64,000 nucleotides of DNA from Frigoribacterium sp. Leaf415 (GCF_001424645.1 NZ_LMQR01000001.1:1794149-1858148); one strand, 5' to 3'; positions 8,639 through 17,886 are shown, counted from the stretch's first letter. The notes: generated by a model not told the origin, from the letters alone. Translations and numbers: made by a program.

Positions 8639-10033
8639 ATGACCGATGATTCGCCGCGCGGGCCTGAGGACGAGTTCCGTGACATGCTGCGGCAGTTCCT
8701 GTCCGGCGGTTCCGACATCGATCCGTCACAGCTCGCCGGGGCCGCGGGGCTGCCCGACGACCCGGCCTTCGTGGCACGACTCATGAGCCAGCTGCAGAAC
8801 GCCGTCAACAGCAGCGGTGACGGCATCGACTGGTCGATCGCCACCGAACAGGCGACCGCCGTGGGCACCCAGACCGCCGTCGCGCCGACCGCGGCCGAGA
8901 CCGCCGCCCACGAGCAGGCCTTCCACGTCGCCGCACTGTGGCTCGACGACGTCACGTTCGTGGCCGAGCTCACCGCCACGCCCCGCCTGGTGACCCGGGC
9001 CGAGTGGGCCCGCCTGACCATGCCCGTGTGGAGCCAGCTCGCCGAGCCCGTGGCCACGTCGATCGCCGACTCCCTCACCGGCGTCCTCAGCGAGCAGGCT
9101 CCCGAAGAGATGCGCTCGATGCTCGCCGGGGCGAGCCAGGTCATGCGCAGCGTCGGCGGCACACTCTTCGCCATGCAGCTCGGTCAGGTCGTGGGCCAGC
9201 TCTCGACCGAGGTCGTGTCCGGCGGCGACGTCGGCATCCCCCTGCTCGACGAGCAGCAGGCCGCGCTGCTCCCCCAGAACGTCGCCGCCTTCGGCGAGGG
9301 CCTCGACATCGAGGCCGACCAGGTGCAGCTCTATCTGGCGGTCCGCGAGCTCGCCCACGCCCGCCTGTTCCGCCACGCGCGATGGCTGCGGCTGCACCTC
9401 ATCTCGTCCATCCGCGAGTTCGCCCAGGGCATCCGCATCGACACGTCCCGGCTCGAAGAACTCGCGGTCGACTTCGATCCCTCGAACCCCGGCGAACTGC
9501 AAGAGGCGATGAAGAGTGGTGCCCTCATCCCTCCGAAGACCGACGAGCAGCTCGCCGCACTCGCCCGCCTCGAGACGACCCTGGCCCTGATCGAGGGCTG
9601 GGTCGACGTGGTGACCGCCCAGGCCACGGCGCGCCTCCCGAAGTCCGCGGCGATCGCCGAGACGGTGCGCCGGCGGCGCGCTGCCGGCGGGCCGGCCGAG
9701 TCGGCCTTCTCCACCCTGGTCGGCCTCGAACTGCGGCCGCGACGCCTCCGCGAGGCGGCCGTCCTCTGGCAGACCGTGTCCGACGCCGTCGGGGCCGAAC
9801 GTCGCGACGACCTCTGGTCGCACCCGGACATCGTGCCCACCAGTGCCGACGTCGACGACCCCCAGGCCCTCGTGGCCCGACTGACGTCGAACGAACCCGC
9901 CTTCGACGACGTCGACCAGGCCATCCAGGACCTGCTCGACGACACGACCGACGACCGCCCACGCGAGGGCGACGACGGGTCGGCGATCGAGCCCGACGGG
10001 TCGGGGCCCGACCCGGACGCACCCCGGTCCTGA
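8639..10033 (+). CDS. Zinc-dependent metalloprotease-like protein (DUF2342)
   Basis: The 464-residue protein matches the actinobacterial DUF2342 family, annotated as zinc-dependent metalloprotease or F420-biosynthesis-associated. The conserved metal-site region reads VRELAHARLFRHARWLR in the middle of the chain, and the C-terminus is an acidic tail. No membrane segment is visible, so it should be cytosolic. A TAGCGT -10 hexamer ends seven bases before ATG 8639, pointing to a leaderless transcript and making the upstream in-frame ATG at 8612 unlikely. It diverges from the PDZ protease gene, the same pairing as Rv3194c/Rv3195. Confidence 0.8.
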   Translation: MTDDSPRGPEDEFRDMLRQFLSGGSDIDPSQLAGAAGLPDDPAFVARLMSQLQNAVNSSGDGIDWSIATEQATAVGTQTAVAPTAAETAAHEQAFHVAALWLDDVTFVAELTATPRLVTRAEWARLTMPVWSQLAEPVATSIADSLTGVLSEQAPEEMRSMLAGASQVMRSVGGTLFAMQLGQVVGQLSTEVVSGGDVGIPLLDEQQAALLPQNVAAFGEGLDIEADQVQLYLAVRELAHARLFRHARWLRLHLISSIREFAQGIRIDTSRLEELAVDFDPSNPGELQEAMKSGALIPPKTDEQLAALARLETTLALIEGWVDVVTAQATARLPKSAAIAETVRRRRAAGGPAESAFSTLVGLELRPRRLREAAVLWQTVSDAVGAERRDDLWSHPDIVPTSADVDDPQALVARLTSNEPAFDDVDQAIQDLLDDTTDDRPREGDDGSAIEPDGSGPDPDAPRS

Positions 10034-10109
10034 CACCCCGCGTCCCCTCGGCACGCGGTCACCTGTGCACAACCCCTGATCCGCCCCGGCTCCACGACAT
10101 GATCGGACG

Positions 10110-10982
10110 ATGCCCCTCGTCCTCGATCCCCGCACCCCCGTCGTCTGGCGCGATCCGTCGACCCTCCAGGTCGGCGTCGACCGTCCGACGCTCGTCCTGA
10201 GTCCGGTCAGCAGGCTCGACGAGCGGGTGGTCGCCGCCGTCGCCGCGGGCCACGGAGCAGGCGGCCTGCCCACCCTCGTCGCCCACCTCGGTGTCGACCG
10301 CGCCGCGGTCGAGGCCTCGGTCGAGCGCTTGCGACCCGCGCTGGGCGGCGACACCGAGCCGATCGTCCCGCCGACCGTCGTCGTCGGCGGGCCGGGCCCC
10401 GTGGCCGATGCCGTCGCGCGCCTCCTGGGCTCCTGCGGGGCCGACGTCCGCCGGGCCCACGCCGATCTGCCTCCGCCGAGGAACGCCACGGGCGTCCTGG
10501 TCGGCGGGCACGTCGTCGACCCCGGGGTGGTCCGAGAGTGGGTGAGGTCCGACCTGACGCACCTCGTGGTGCGACTGGGCGATCGTCACGCGCGGATCGG
10601 CCCCGTGACGGTGCCCGGCACGACGGCCTGCGCCCGGTGTCTCGACCTCCACGCCGGTGAGGCCGACCGCGCCTGGCCCGCGATCGCCGGTCAGCTGAGC
10701 GCTCGTCCCCTCACCGCGCCTCCGCTGCTGTCCGTCCACGAGGTCGCCACGAGAGCCGCCCGCCGTCTGTGGTCGCGTCTGAGCGGCGCGACCGGTACAC
10801 CCGAGGACTCCGAGGTCGAGTCGATCTCGATCGTCGAGGGTCTCGTCACTCGCGCGAACGTGCCGCCCCACCCGGAGTGCGGGTGCGCAGCTCTTCCACG
10901 AACCGGCTCACGCGCCGTTCGCCGCCGCGCCCCTGCCCCGACCGGCTCCACGACAGCCGCAGCCGCTCACGCGCCCTCGTGA
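10110..10982 (+). CDS. Cyclodehydratase-like (ThiF/TOMM leader-binding-like) zinc protein
   Basis: The 290-residue product has a Rossmann-like centre (PTVVVGGPGPVADAVARLL) and a Cys tetrad, Cys174/Cys177 in CARCLDLH and Cys257/Cys259 in PECGC, as in E1-like proteins and the partner proteins of YcaO cyclodehydratases. No YcaO or precursor peptide gene is nearby, so a housekeeping role seems more likely than a bacteriocin pathway. Unusually, the last 31 residues after the final Cys pair are basic low-complexity sequence lying antisense to the uvrD-like gene, a 137-bp tail-to-tail overlap. Synteny places it at the position of Rv3196. A CATGAT hexamer lies six bases before the ATG. Confidence 0.6.
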   Translation: MPLVLDPRTPVVWRDPSTLQVGVDRPTLVLSPVSRLDERVVAAVAAGHGAGGLPTLVAHLGVDRAAVEASVERLRPALGGDTEPIVPPTVVVGGPGPVADAVARLLGSCGADVRRAHADLPPPRNATGVLVGGHVVDPGVVREWVRSDLTHLVVRLGDRHARIGPVTVPGTTACARCLDLHAGEADRAWPAIAGQLSARPLTAPPLLSVHEVATRAARRLWSRLSGATGTPEDSEVESISIVEGLVTRANVPPHPECGCAALPRTGSRAVRRRAPAPTGSTTAAAAHAPS

Positions 10983-12558
10983 CGCCGACGTACAAGAGGC
11001 GGCGTTCCTCGTCGATCGCCGCGTCGTCCTTCGCGTAGCTGATCGGGACGAGGCCCTCGCTGAGACCGATCAGGTACACGCTGCGCCATTCGAGTCCCTT
11101 GGCCGAGTGCAACGTCGCCAGGGTGACCGCGGCCATCGTCGGCTCGTGTTGCCCGGCCTGGCGGGCGAAGAGCTCGTCGACGAACTGGCGGAGGGTCGTC
11201 CCGGGCGCCGACGCCTCGGCCAGGCCCATGATCGTGTTCAAGGACTCCCAGCGGTCGCGTATCGCGCCTCTCTGGTCGGGAGCGTCCTGCGTCCAGCCGA
11301 GCGACCGCAGGACGTCACTGACGGTCTTGAAGAGCGGCTCGCCCACGATGCTGACCGCCGCGCCCTTCATCATCATCAGGGCCTCTTTCACCTCGCGCAG
11401 CTCGAAGAACCGCGTCGCACCGTGGATGCGGGTCGACACGCCGACGTCGGCGAGCGCGCGCTCGATCGCCGCGGCCTGGACGTTGACCCGGTACAGCACG
11501 GCGATCTCTTCCGGGGCGACGCCCGAGCGGATCTCGTCGGCGATCGTCTCGGCGATGCCCCGGGCCTCGGCCGAATCGCTGGCGTACTCGGTCACGGGTG
11601 GCACGGGACCCGTCGTCTCGACGGCCGGGTGGAGGTGCAACGCCCCCGGCCGACCCCGCATGAGCTGGTTGGCCGTGTCGACGATCTGCCGCGACGATCG
11701 GTAGTTCTGCTCGAGACGGACGACCGTGGCGTCGTCGTACCGCGCGCCGAACCCGAGCAGGTAGTCCGACGACGCACCCGCGAACGAGTAGATGGTCTGG
11801 CTGGCGTCGCCGACGACGCAGAGGTCGTTCCGACCGCCGAGCCAGAGGTCGAGCAGGTCTTGTTGGAGGGGCGAGACGTCCTGGTACTCGTCCACGACGA
11901 AGAAGCGGTACTGCTCGTGCACCTGCTGGGCCACGCGCGGCTCGAGCTCGAGCATGCCGACCGTCGCGAGCAGCACGTCCTCGAAGTCGAGCTGGCGCCG
12001 TTCGTCCTTGACGGCCTCGTAGGCACGGTGCAGGTCGACGGCCTTCTCGACGCTGATCGACGGCGGCAGCGACCTGCCCGGCAGGGCCTTCGCGTAGTCC
12101 TCGAGGGTGAGCCGCGAGACCTTCCGCCACTCGATCTCGGCCGCGAGATCCCGCAAGGCCGCAGTGTCGATTTTCAGACGCAAGGACTCGGCGGCGTGGG
12201 CGAGTGCCTTGGCCTTGCTGTCGAGGAGGCGCGGCATCTGACCGCCCATCGTCTGCGGCCAGAAATAGGACAGCTGGGACAGGGCCGAGGCGTGGAAGGT
12301 GCGCGCCGAGACTCCCCCGGCACCCAGGTGACGCAACCGACCACGCAGTTCGGCGGCCGCACGTGAGGTGAAGGTGAGCGCCATGACGCGGTTCGGGGCG
12401 TAGACACCCGTGGCGACGCCGTACGCGATGCGGTGGGTGATGGCGCGGGTCTTGCCCGTCCCGGCACCCGCGAGCAGGCACACGGGACCGAGCAGTTTCG
12501 ACGCCGCCCGGCGCTGCTGCTCGTCGAGCCCCGCGATCAGGTCGGCGGCCTCGGTCAC
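10846..12558 (-). CDS. UvrD/PcrA-type SF1A DNA helicase (UvrD2-like, no HRDC)
   Basis: The 570-residue protein contains the SF1A motifs in order: GAGTGKTRAI (Walker A, 31-40), VVDEYQDVSPLQ (motif II), VVGDASQTIYSFAGAS (motif III), LHSAKGLEWRSVYLIGL (motif V region) and RLLYVGVTRARERL (motif VI). It unwinds DNA 3' to 5' with ATP, typically in repair. Compared with mycobacterial UvrD2 it stops soon after motif VI, without an HRDC or zinc-binding tail. The GTG start at 12558 forms a GTGA overlap with the nudC-like stop, so the two are translationally coupled. Its 3' end overlaps the convergent zinc-protein gene. Confidence 0.88.
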   Translation of the reverse strand: MTEAADLIAGLDEQQRRAASKLLGPVCLLAGAGTGKTRAITHRIAYGVATGVYAPNRVMALTFTSRAAAELRGRLRHLGAGGVSARTFHASALSQLSYFWPQTMGGQMPRLLDSKAKALAHAAESLRLKIDTAALRDLAAEIEWRKVSRLTLEDYAKALPGRSLPPSISVEKAVDLHRAYEAVKDERRQLDFEDVLLATVGMLELEPRVAQQVHEQYRFFVVDEYQDVSPLQQDLLDLWLGGRNDLCVVGDASQTIYSFAGASSDYLLGFGARYDDATVVRLEQNYRSSRQIVDTANQLMRGRPGALHLHPAVETTGPVPPVTEYASDSAEARGIAETIADEIRSGVAPEEIAVLYRVNVQAAAIERALADVGVSTRIHGATRFFELREVKEALMMMKGAAVSIVGEPLFKTVSDVLRSLGWTQDAPDQRGAIRDRWESLNTIMGLAEASAPGTTLRQFVDELFARQAGQHEPTMAAVTLATLHSAKGLEWRSVYLIGLSEGLVPISYAKDDAAIDEERRLLYVGVTRARERLRLSWSRSGQGRGGERRVSRFVEELRTRTPGGAARSRE

Positions 12559-13487
12559 TGGTCGATCTCGCCGCCGAACCAGTCCTCGATGATCGCGCGG
12601 GCGATGGACGTGCGCCCGGGCAGGACGATGTCGCCGAGGCCCGCGACGAGCTCGTCGCGGCTGAACCAGCGCAGGTCGAGGATCTCGGCACCGTCGGGGG
12701 TGAGCGTGCCGGGATCGTCGGTGTCGACCTCGGCCCGGAAGCCGAGCATGAGGCTCGCCGGGAACGGCCAGGGCTGCGAACCCAGGTAACGGGGCGACAC
12801 GACGTTGATGCCGGACTCCTCGAAGATCTCGCGCTGCACGGCGTGCTCGAGCGATTCGCCGGGCTCGACGAAGCCCGCCAGCAACGAGTAACGGTTCTGC
12901 TCCCACAGGGCGTTCGAACCGAGCAGGAGGCGGTCGTCGGCATCGGTCACGCCGACGATGATCGCGGGGTCGGTCCGGGGGAAGATCTCGTGGCCGTCGT
13001 CAGGGTCTCGACGCACCCAGCCCGCCTTGTCGGTGACCAGTCGCCGACCGGTCCGCGGCGAGAACCGGTGGGAGTCGTGCCAGTTCGCCACGGCGACGGC
13101 CTCGACGGCCAGGCCGGCGTCGCGCGCGCTCAACGCCGTGCCCGACACTCGCGGGCTGCCCCAGGCCGAGTCGTCGGCCGCGAGCGACTTCGCGCGCTCG
13201 TCGTCGAGGAGCGCCGCCAGGAGGGGCGTGCCCACGGGTTCGGCGGCCGACGGGTCTTTCGAGACGCCGAGGTAGACGTAGTCGTCGGCGGGCGGGACCG
13301 ACGAGGCCGGCAGCAGGGCCAGCGAATCCGCCGACGCCATGAGCGTGCGTCCCCGCCAGACCGGCAGCACACGGGTGGCCGCCGAGGCGAGCAGTTCGTC
13401 GACGACCCCGGCGCGCTCGCGGGTGAGGTAGTCACGGTCGACCTGGTGGCGGGACAACGGGAGCCGGGACGTGAGCGGCGAGGACAT
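12555..13487 (-). CDS. nudC: NAD+ diphosphatase NudC-like Nudix hydrolase lacking the zinc ribbon
   Basis: The 310-residue protein has a full Nudix box (GFVEPGESLEHAVQREIFEE region) followed by the NudC signature SQPWPFPAS, which marks NAD(H) pyrophosphatases that also remove NAD caps from RNA. The HEIFPRTDP segment that precedes the Nudix domain is present, but the four zinc-ligand cysteines of classical NudC are gone: the corresponding region reads HRFSPRTGRR and GWVRRDPDDG, and the whole protein has no Cys. The start is uncertain; ATG 13487 gives the family-like SRLPLSRH beginning, while 13502 or 13535 are in-frame alternatives. It is cotranscribed with the helicase. Confidence 0.85.
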   Translation of the reverse strand: MSSPLTSRLPLSRHQVDRDYLTRERAGVVDELLASAATRVLPVWRGRTLMASADSLALLPASSVPPADDYVYLGVSKDPSAAEPVGTPLLAALLDDERAKSLAADDSAWGSPRVSGTALSARDAGLAVEAVAVANWHDSHRFSPRTGRRLVTDKAGWVRRDPDDGHEIFPRTDPAIIVGVTDADDRLLLGSNALWEQNRYSLLAGFVEPGESLEHAVQREIFEESGINVVSPRYLGSQPWPFPASLMLGFRAEVDTDDPGTLTPDGAEILDLRWFSRDELVAGLGDIVLPGRTSIARAIIEDWFGGEIDQ

Positions 13488-13561
13488 CGGACGACCAATC
13501 ATCGCGAGTTGACAGCGTGGCGCACGGCAGGGCATCGCGTGCGGCGGCCTACCCTGAGGGC

Positions 13562-14563
13562 ATGGCCAGATCTCATCTCACTCTAGCCGCGCTGGCCACG
13601 GCCGCCGTCGCGGACCTGGAGGTCACGCGCGCGTCACGCCACGGCAGCGAGACGGGTGGCGACTTCGACTCCGCACTCGTCGACGGCCGCGCCGGAGAGC
13701 ACTGCATCGTCCGTGTCCCCCGGTCGCAACGAGCCGAGGCCGAGCAATCGGCCGACCTCGACGCCTTGCGCGCGCTGAGCGCAGGCGTCCGCGGGCGGCT
13801 CTCGTTCGACGTACCCGCCTACCGCGGCCAGGCGCCGATCGGTCGCACGCGCGGCATCGTCTACGACGTCGTCCCCGGCGAGCACCTGTCGATCTCGCGA
13901 CTGACCGCGACCAGCGACCTGCCCACGGCGCTGGGCCGTGCCGTGGCGGCGATCCACTCGCTGCCGACGAGCTTCGTGACCGACGCCGGCCTGACCAGCC
14001 ACACACCGTTCGAGGCCATGCGCTCCTCGGCGGCGCTGGTCGATCGCGCGGCCTCGACGCGCCTGCTGCCCGCCGCGCTGCTCGAGCGCTGGGAGGCCGC
14101 CATCCAGGACTCGGTGCTGTGGCAGTTCCAGCCGACGGTGGTCAACGGCTCCCTCGACGCCGGTTCGGTGCTCGTCCTCGGCGACACCGTCAGCGGCGTG
14201 CTCGGCTGGCACGACCTGCAGGTCGGCGACCCCGCCCGCGACCTGGCCTGGTTGCTCGGCGCCCCGAGCCCGACGGCGGTCGACGCGGCGTTCGACGCCT
14301 ACAACACCGCCCGCGGCACGAGCGACCACCAGCTGCGGCACCGGGCGACCCTGTACCGCGAACTCGACCTGGCGAAGTGGCTGCTGCACGGCACCGGCAC
14401 CAAGAACACGTCGGTCGTCGACGACGCCGTCGAGATGATGACGAAGCTCGTCGACTCGTTGCCCGGTGATCGACGGGCCGGCATCGGCTCGGGATCGACC
14501 GCCGCCCTCGACGTCGACGGCGTCGAGGACCTGCTCGAGGCGACCGAGCGCCGTCACGTCTGA
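13562..14563 (+). CDS. Aminoglycoside-phosphotransferase-fold protein, probably catalytically inactive
   Basis: The 333-residue product has the APH/choline-kinase fold order, with an ATP-lobe start, the VYDVVPGEHLS hinge and the two C-lobe motifs. However, the catalytic Brenner loop that should read HGDxxxxN is VNGSLDAGS, and the metal-binding Asp of the next motif is replaced (GVLGWHDLQVGDPARDLAW). This suggests a pseudokinase or a binding protein. Similar genes stand near uvrD2 in other actinobacteria (position of Rv3197-3200). A TACCCT hexamer six bases before ATG 13562 indicates a leaderless transcript. Its end overlaps the convergent adnB by 10 bp. Confidence 0.7.
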   Translation: MARSHLTLAALATAAVADLEVTRASRHGSETGGDFDSALVDGRAGEHCIVRVPRSQRAEAEQSADLDALRALSAGVRGRLSFDVPAYRGQAPIGRTRGIVYDVVPGEHLSISRLTATSDLPTALGRAVAAIHSLPTSFVTDAGLTSHTPFEAMRSSAALVDRAASTRLLPAALLERWEAAIQDSVLWQFQPTVVNGSLDAGSVLVLGDTVSGVLGWHDLQVGDPARDLAWLLGAPSPTAVDAAFDAYNTARGTSDHQLRHRATLYRELDLAKWLLHGTGTKNTSVVDDAVEMMTKLVDSLPGDRRAGIGSGSTAALDVDGVEDLLEATERRHV

Positions 14564-17500
14564 GACGACGCCTCGACCCGCTGCCAGAGCTCGACCAGTT
14601 CACGGCGGTCGGCCACGTGCCGGGGCCGCAGCACCACGTCGTCGGCCACGAAGTAGAAGACCGCGTCGATCCTGTCGGCCGGGATGCCCGTGAACTGGGC
14701 GTAGGCCTCGCGGTAGAGCGCCAGTTGGAGCTGCTTGAGCTCGAGATCGGCGTCGTCGGTGGGCGCTTTGCCCGTCTTCCAGTCGACGACCTCGAACCGG
14801 CCGTCGCGTTCGAACACGGCGTCGATCTTGCAGATGACGGTGCGATTGCCCAGGGGGAGGTGGATCTCGAGCTCGACGTCGGTGGGCTCGAGGGTCGCCC
14901 AGGCCGAGCGCTCGAAGGTCGTGACCAGGTGCTCGAACCTCCTCGCGTCGTCGGGGTCGACCGGCCCGGACCCGGGTGAGCCGACCCGCTCGTCGTCGAG
15001 ATCGCTCTCGTCTCCCCAGGCGTCGAGGGTCTCGGCACGGCCCGTCGGTCGGAAGCGCTCTTCCACCCACTCGTGGAACAGCGTGCCGAGGCGGGTGGCC
15101 CGGTAGGGCCGTTCGGGCAGGGGGCGACGGAGGGCGGCGGCGACCGCGGCCGGGTCGTCGACGTAGTCCTTGAACCGTGAGGCGGGGATGCGCTGCGGCA
15201 GGGGAACCGCCCCGGCGCCCGCTCGCGCGGCGTCGCGCTCGAGCAGCAGCAGGTCGATGTCGGACGACCATCTCGACCGGGGCCGTGGCCGCTCCGTGTC
15301 GGCGGGCTCGTCTCGTGAGCGCCGGTCCACGGCCGCGGCGACCCGTGCCGCCGCGTCCTCGACGACCGCACGGCGCTGGCCCAGGGGGTCGAGCGGCCAG
15401 CTGAGCTCGCGGGATGCGGCGGCCAGGGGGTTCTCGTCGTCGTCGGGTCGCTCGGGCAGGTCACCGATCGGCACGAGTCCTCTCTCGGCCAGCTCGACGA
15501 CGAACCGGCTCGCCGGACGAGGGCGCACGGCACTCGTCCAGAAGGAACCGCTCACGAGCAGGGCGTCACGGGCACGGGTGAGCGCGACGTAGGCCAGCCG
15601 CCGCTCTTCGGCCTGGTGTCGGACGACGAGCTCGTCCTTGAACGCCTTCAGCGACTGGTCGAACTCTTTCTGGTCGGCGACGCCCCGCCAGCCGAGGACC
15701 GGCAACTCGGCCGCGTCGCCGCGGAACTCGTACGGCAGTTCGCCGAAACCGAGCCACCCCACGCCCTCGCGCGACGTGCCGGGCAACTCGCCCTCGACCA
15801 GCCGGGGCACCGCCACGACGTCCCACTCGAGCCCCTTGGACCCGTGGATGGTCAGCAATTGGACGGTACCCCGCTCGGCCTGCTCGGACCGCGGCCCCAT
15901 GTCGTCACGACGCTCGGCTGCCGCCAGCCACGACAGGAAGCCCCCGAGCCCGGCGTTCTCGTCGGTCGCGACGTACCCGGCCAGTTCGTCTTCGAAAGCC
16001 TGCAACCAGGCACCGCCCGAGGGCGCCCCGGTGGCCGCCGCCACCTCGACGTCGAGCAGCATCTCGTGCTCGACCAGCGTGACCAGATCGACGAGGTCGA
16101 GCCCGGTGCGGCCCCGGAGGAACGCGAGGTGCGAGCCCAACCGCCTCAGGCGCACGAGTCCTTCGTCGCTGAACTCGGCGAGCTGACGATGGGTCAGGGG
16201 TGCCGTGGCCACGAAGTCCAGGGCGTCGACGATGGACCCGTGCTCGCCGGCGGCCACCGACGCCCGGAACCCGGCGGCGACGTCGTCGTCGAGGCGCTGC
16301 TGGGCGTGGTCGTGCGAGAAGAGCCACGAGGCGACGTCGCGCAACCGCGCGATGTCTCGCACGCCGATCCGCCATCGGGCCCCGGCCATCAGACGGATCG
16401 CCTCGGAACCGGCCGACGGGTCGTGCAGCACCCGGAGGCAGGACACGAGGTCGACGACCTCGGGGCGTTGCAGGAGACCGCCGACGCCGAGCACGTGGTA
16501 TGGCACCCCGCGCGCGGCCAGTGCCTCGACGAAGACGGGCATGGTCTTCTTCGACCGGAAGAGCAACGCCGCCGTCCGGCGGGCGGGCTCGCGGTCGACC
16601 ACCGTGGGGAGGGCCAGCTCTCGCTGCAGCCACGCCGCGACCTGGTCGGCCTCACCCGGCAGCGTCTGGTCGAAGAGCAGCTCGACACGACCCTCGGGAG
16701 CACCCGGCCGGGGGCGCAGCTCGCCGACGACCGCACCGGCGGACCGTGCGAGCTCGGCCACGACCGTGTTGGCGGCGTCGAGAACGCGCGAGGCGTTGCG
16801 CCAGCTCGTCGAGAGGCTGAACACGGCGTCGGGTCGGGCCCCGAAGTCCACCGGGAACCGTCCGAGGTTCGCGGCGCTGGCCCCCCGGAACCCGTAGATG
16901 GACTGGTGGGGGTCGCCGACCGCCATGACCCCGGTGCCCTCGAAGAGGCGGGACAGCAAGGTGGTCTGCACGACGCTGGTGTCCTGGTATTCGTCGAGGA
17001 GCACGACGCGGTAGCGGTCGCGCAGCTCGGCCACGACGCTCGGAGCCGTGTCGCAGACCTCGAGGGCCAGGGCCACCTGGTCGGAGTACTCGACGAGGCC
17101 GCGACGGGCCTTCTCGTCGGCGAAGGCCGCGGCGAGGTCGAGCAGCGGCGGGAGGGCCGACACCGCGCCGACGGCGTCGACGACCGACTTGTAGGCGCTG
17201 CCCTTGGTCGACGGCAGACTCGCGAGGTCGAGGAACCGGTCGGCCAGGCGCGCCACGGGCTCGGGCCCGGTGACGTTCTCGCTGAGGGCGTGGCTCAGGC
17301 GGAGGACGGCCTCGGTGATGCCGTCGACGCTGCGGCCGAGCCCGGCGAGGCGCTCGTCGTGGCTTCCCACGACGAGTGAGCGCGCCAACTGCCAGGCCGA
17401 CGCGTCGCCGAGCACCTGCGACTCGCTCTCGCGACCCACCCGCAGCGCGTTGTCCCGGAAGATCGCGTTGGCGAACGCGTTGTAGGTCGAGACGGTGGGC

Positions 17501-17886
17501 ACGTCGAACGGGTCGGCCTCGTCGCCGAGCAGTCCGACGGCGGCGAGCTGGGCGATGCGCCGCTCGATGCGCTCACCGAGCTCACCGGCGGCCTTGCGGG
17601 TGAAGGTCAAGCCGAGCACCTGCGAGACGCCGACGAGGCGGTTGGCGAGCAGCCACACCACGCGGTTGGCCATGGTCTCGGTCTTGCCGCTGCCGGCGCC
17701 CGCCACCACGAGGGCGGGCTCGAGTGGGGCCTCGATGACGGCCTGCTGCTCGGGGGTCGGGGTGGGCAGCCCGAGTGCCTCGGCGATCTCGGCCGCTCCG
17801 AGCAGGGACGAGGAGGCGCGGGTCGTGTCGCCGACGCCGCTCCCGTCATCCGCACCCGCCGGTGCGGCCCGGCCCTCGGCCGTCAC
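14554..17886 (-). CDS. adnB: AdnB-type ATP-dependent helicase-nuclease subunit
   Basis: The 1,110-residue protein combines an SF1A UvrD-like motor (Walker A GAGSGKTETM near residue 63, motif II LLDEYQDTS, motif III GDPHQSIYGFRGAS, LTIHGSKGLEWDVVAVP, YVALTRARDALLVSG) with a C-terminal RecB-type nuclease domain showing ICKIDAVFE and the EVVDWKTGKAP catalytic motif near residue 1,035. With AdnA it forms the heterodimer that resects double-strand breaks in actinobacteria. The GTG at 17886 overlaps the adnA stop (GTGA), so both subunits are translationally coupled. One dispersed GGAGGCGCGGGTC motif lies in the N-terminal coding region. Confidence 0.88.
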   Translation of the reverse strand: MTAEGRAAPAGADDGSGVGDTTRASSSLLGAAEIAEALGLPTPTPEQQAVIEAPLEPALVVAGAGSGKTETMANRVVWLLANRLVGVSQVLGLTFTRKAAGELGERIERRIAQLAAVGLLGDEADPFDVPTVSTYNAFANAIFRDNALRVGRESESQVLGDASAWQLARSLVVGSHDERLAGLGRSVDGITEAVLRLSHALSENVTGPEPVARLADRFLDLASLPSTKGSAYKSVVDAVGAVSALPPLLDLAAAFADEKARRGLVEYSDQVALALEVCDTAPSVVAELRDRYRVVLLDEYQDTSVVQTTLLSRLFEGTGVMAVGDPHQSIYGFRGASAANLGRFPVDFGARPDAVFSLSTSWRNASRVLDAANTVVAELARSAGAVVGELRPRPGAPEGRVELLFDQTLPGEADQVAAWLQRELALPTVVDREPARRTAALLFRSKKTMPVFVEALAARGVPYHVLGVGGLLQRPEVVDLVSCLRVLHDPSAGSEAIRLMAGARWRIGVRDIARLRDVASWLFSHDHAQQRLDDDVAAGFRASVAAGEHGSIVDALDFVATAPLTHRQLAEFSDEGLVRLRRLGSHLAFLRGRTGLDLVDLVTLVEHEMLLDVEVAAATGAPSGGAWLQAFEDELAGYVATDENAGLGGFLSWLAAAERRDDMGPRSEQAERGTVQLLTIHGSKGLEWDVVAVPRLVEGELPGTSREGVGWLGFGELPYEFRGDAAELPVLGWRGVADQKEFDQSLKAFKDELVVRHQAEERRLAYVALTRARDALLVSGSFWTSAVRPRPASRFVVELAERGLVPIGDLPERPDDDENPLAAASRELSWPLDPLGQRRAVVEDAAARVAAAVDRRSRDEPADTERPRPRSRWSSDIDLLLLERDAARAGAGAVPLPQRIPASRFKDYVDDPAAVAAALRRPLPERPYRATRLGTLFHEWVEERFRPTGRAETLDAWGDESDLDDERVGSPGSGPVDPDDARRFEHLVTTFERSAWATLEPTDVELEIHLPLGNRTVICKIDAVFERDGRFEVVDWKTGKAPTDDADLELKQLQLALYREAYAQFTGIPADRIDAVFYFVADDVVLRPRHVADRRELVELWQRVEASSQT

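Noticed and set aside
15616..17379. Long plus-strand frame opposite adnB
   Set aside because: The helicase-nuclease motifs on the minus strand are complete, and the opposite frame shows only GC-driven composition and no start signals.
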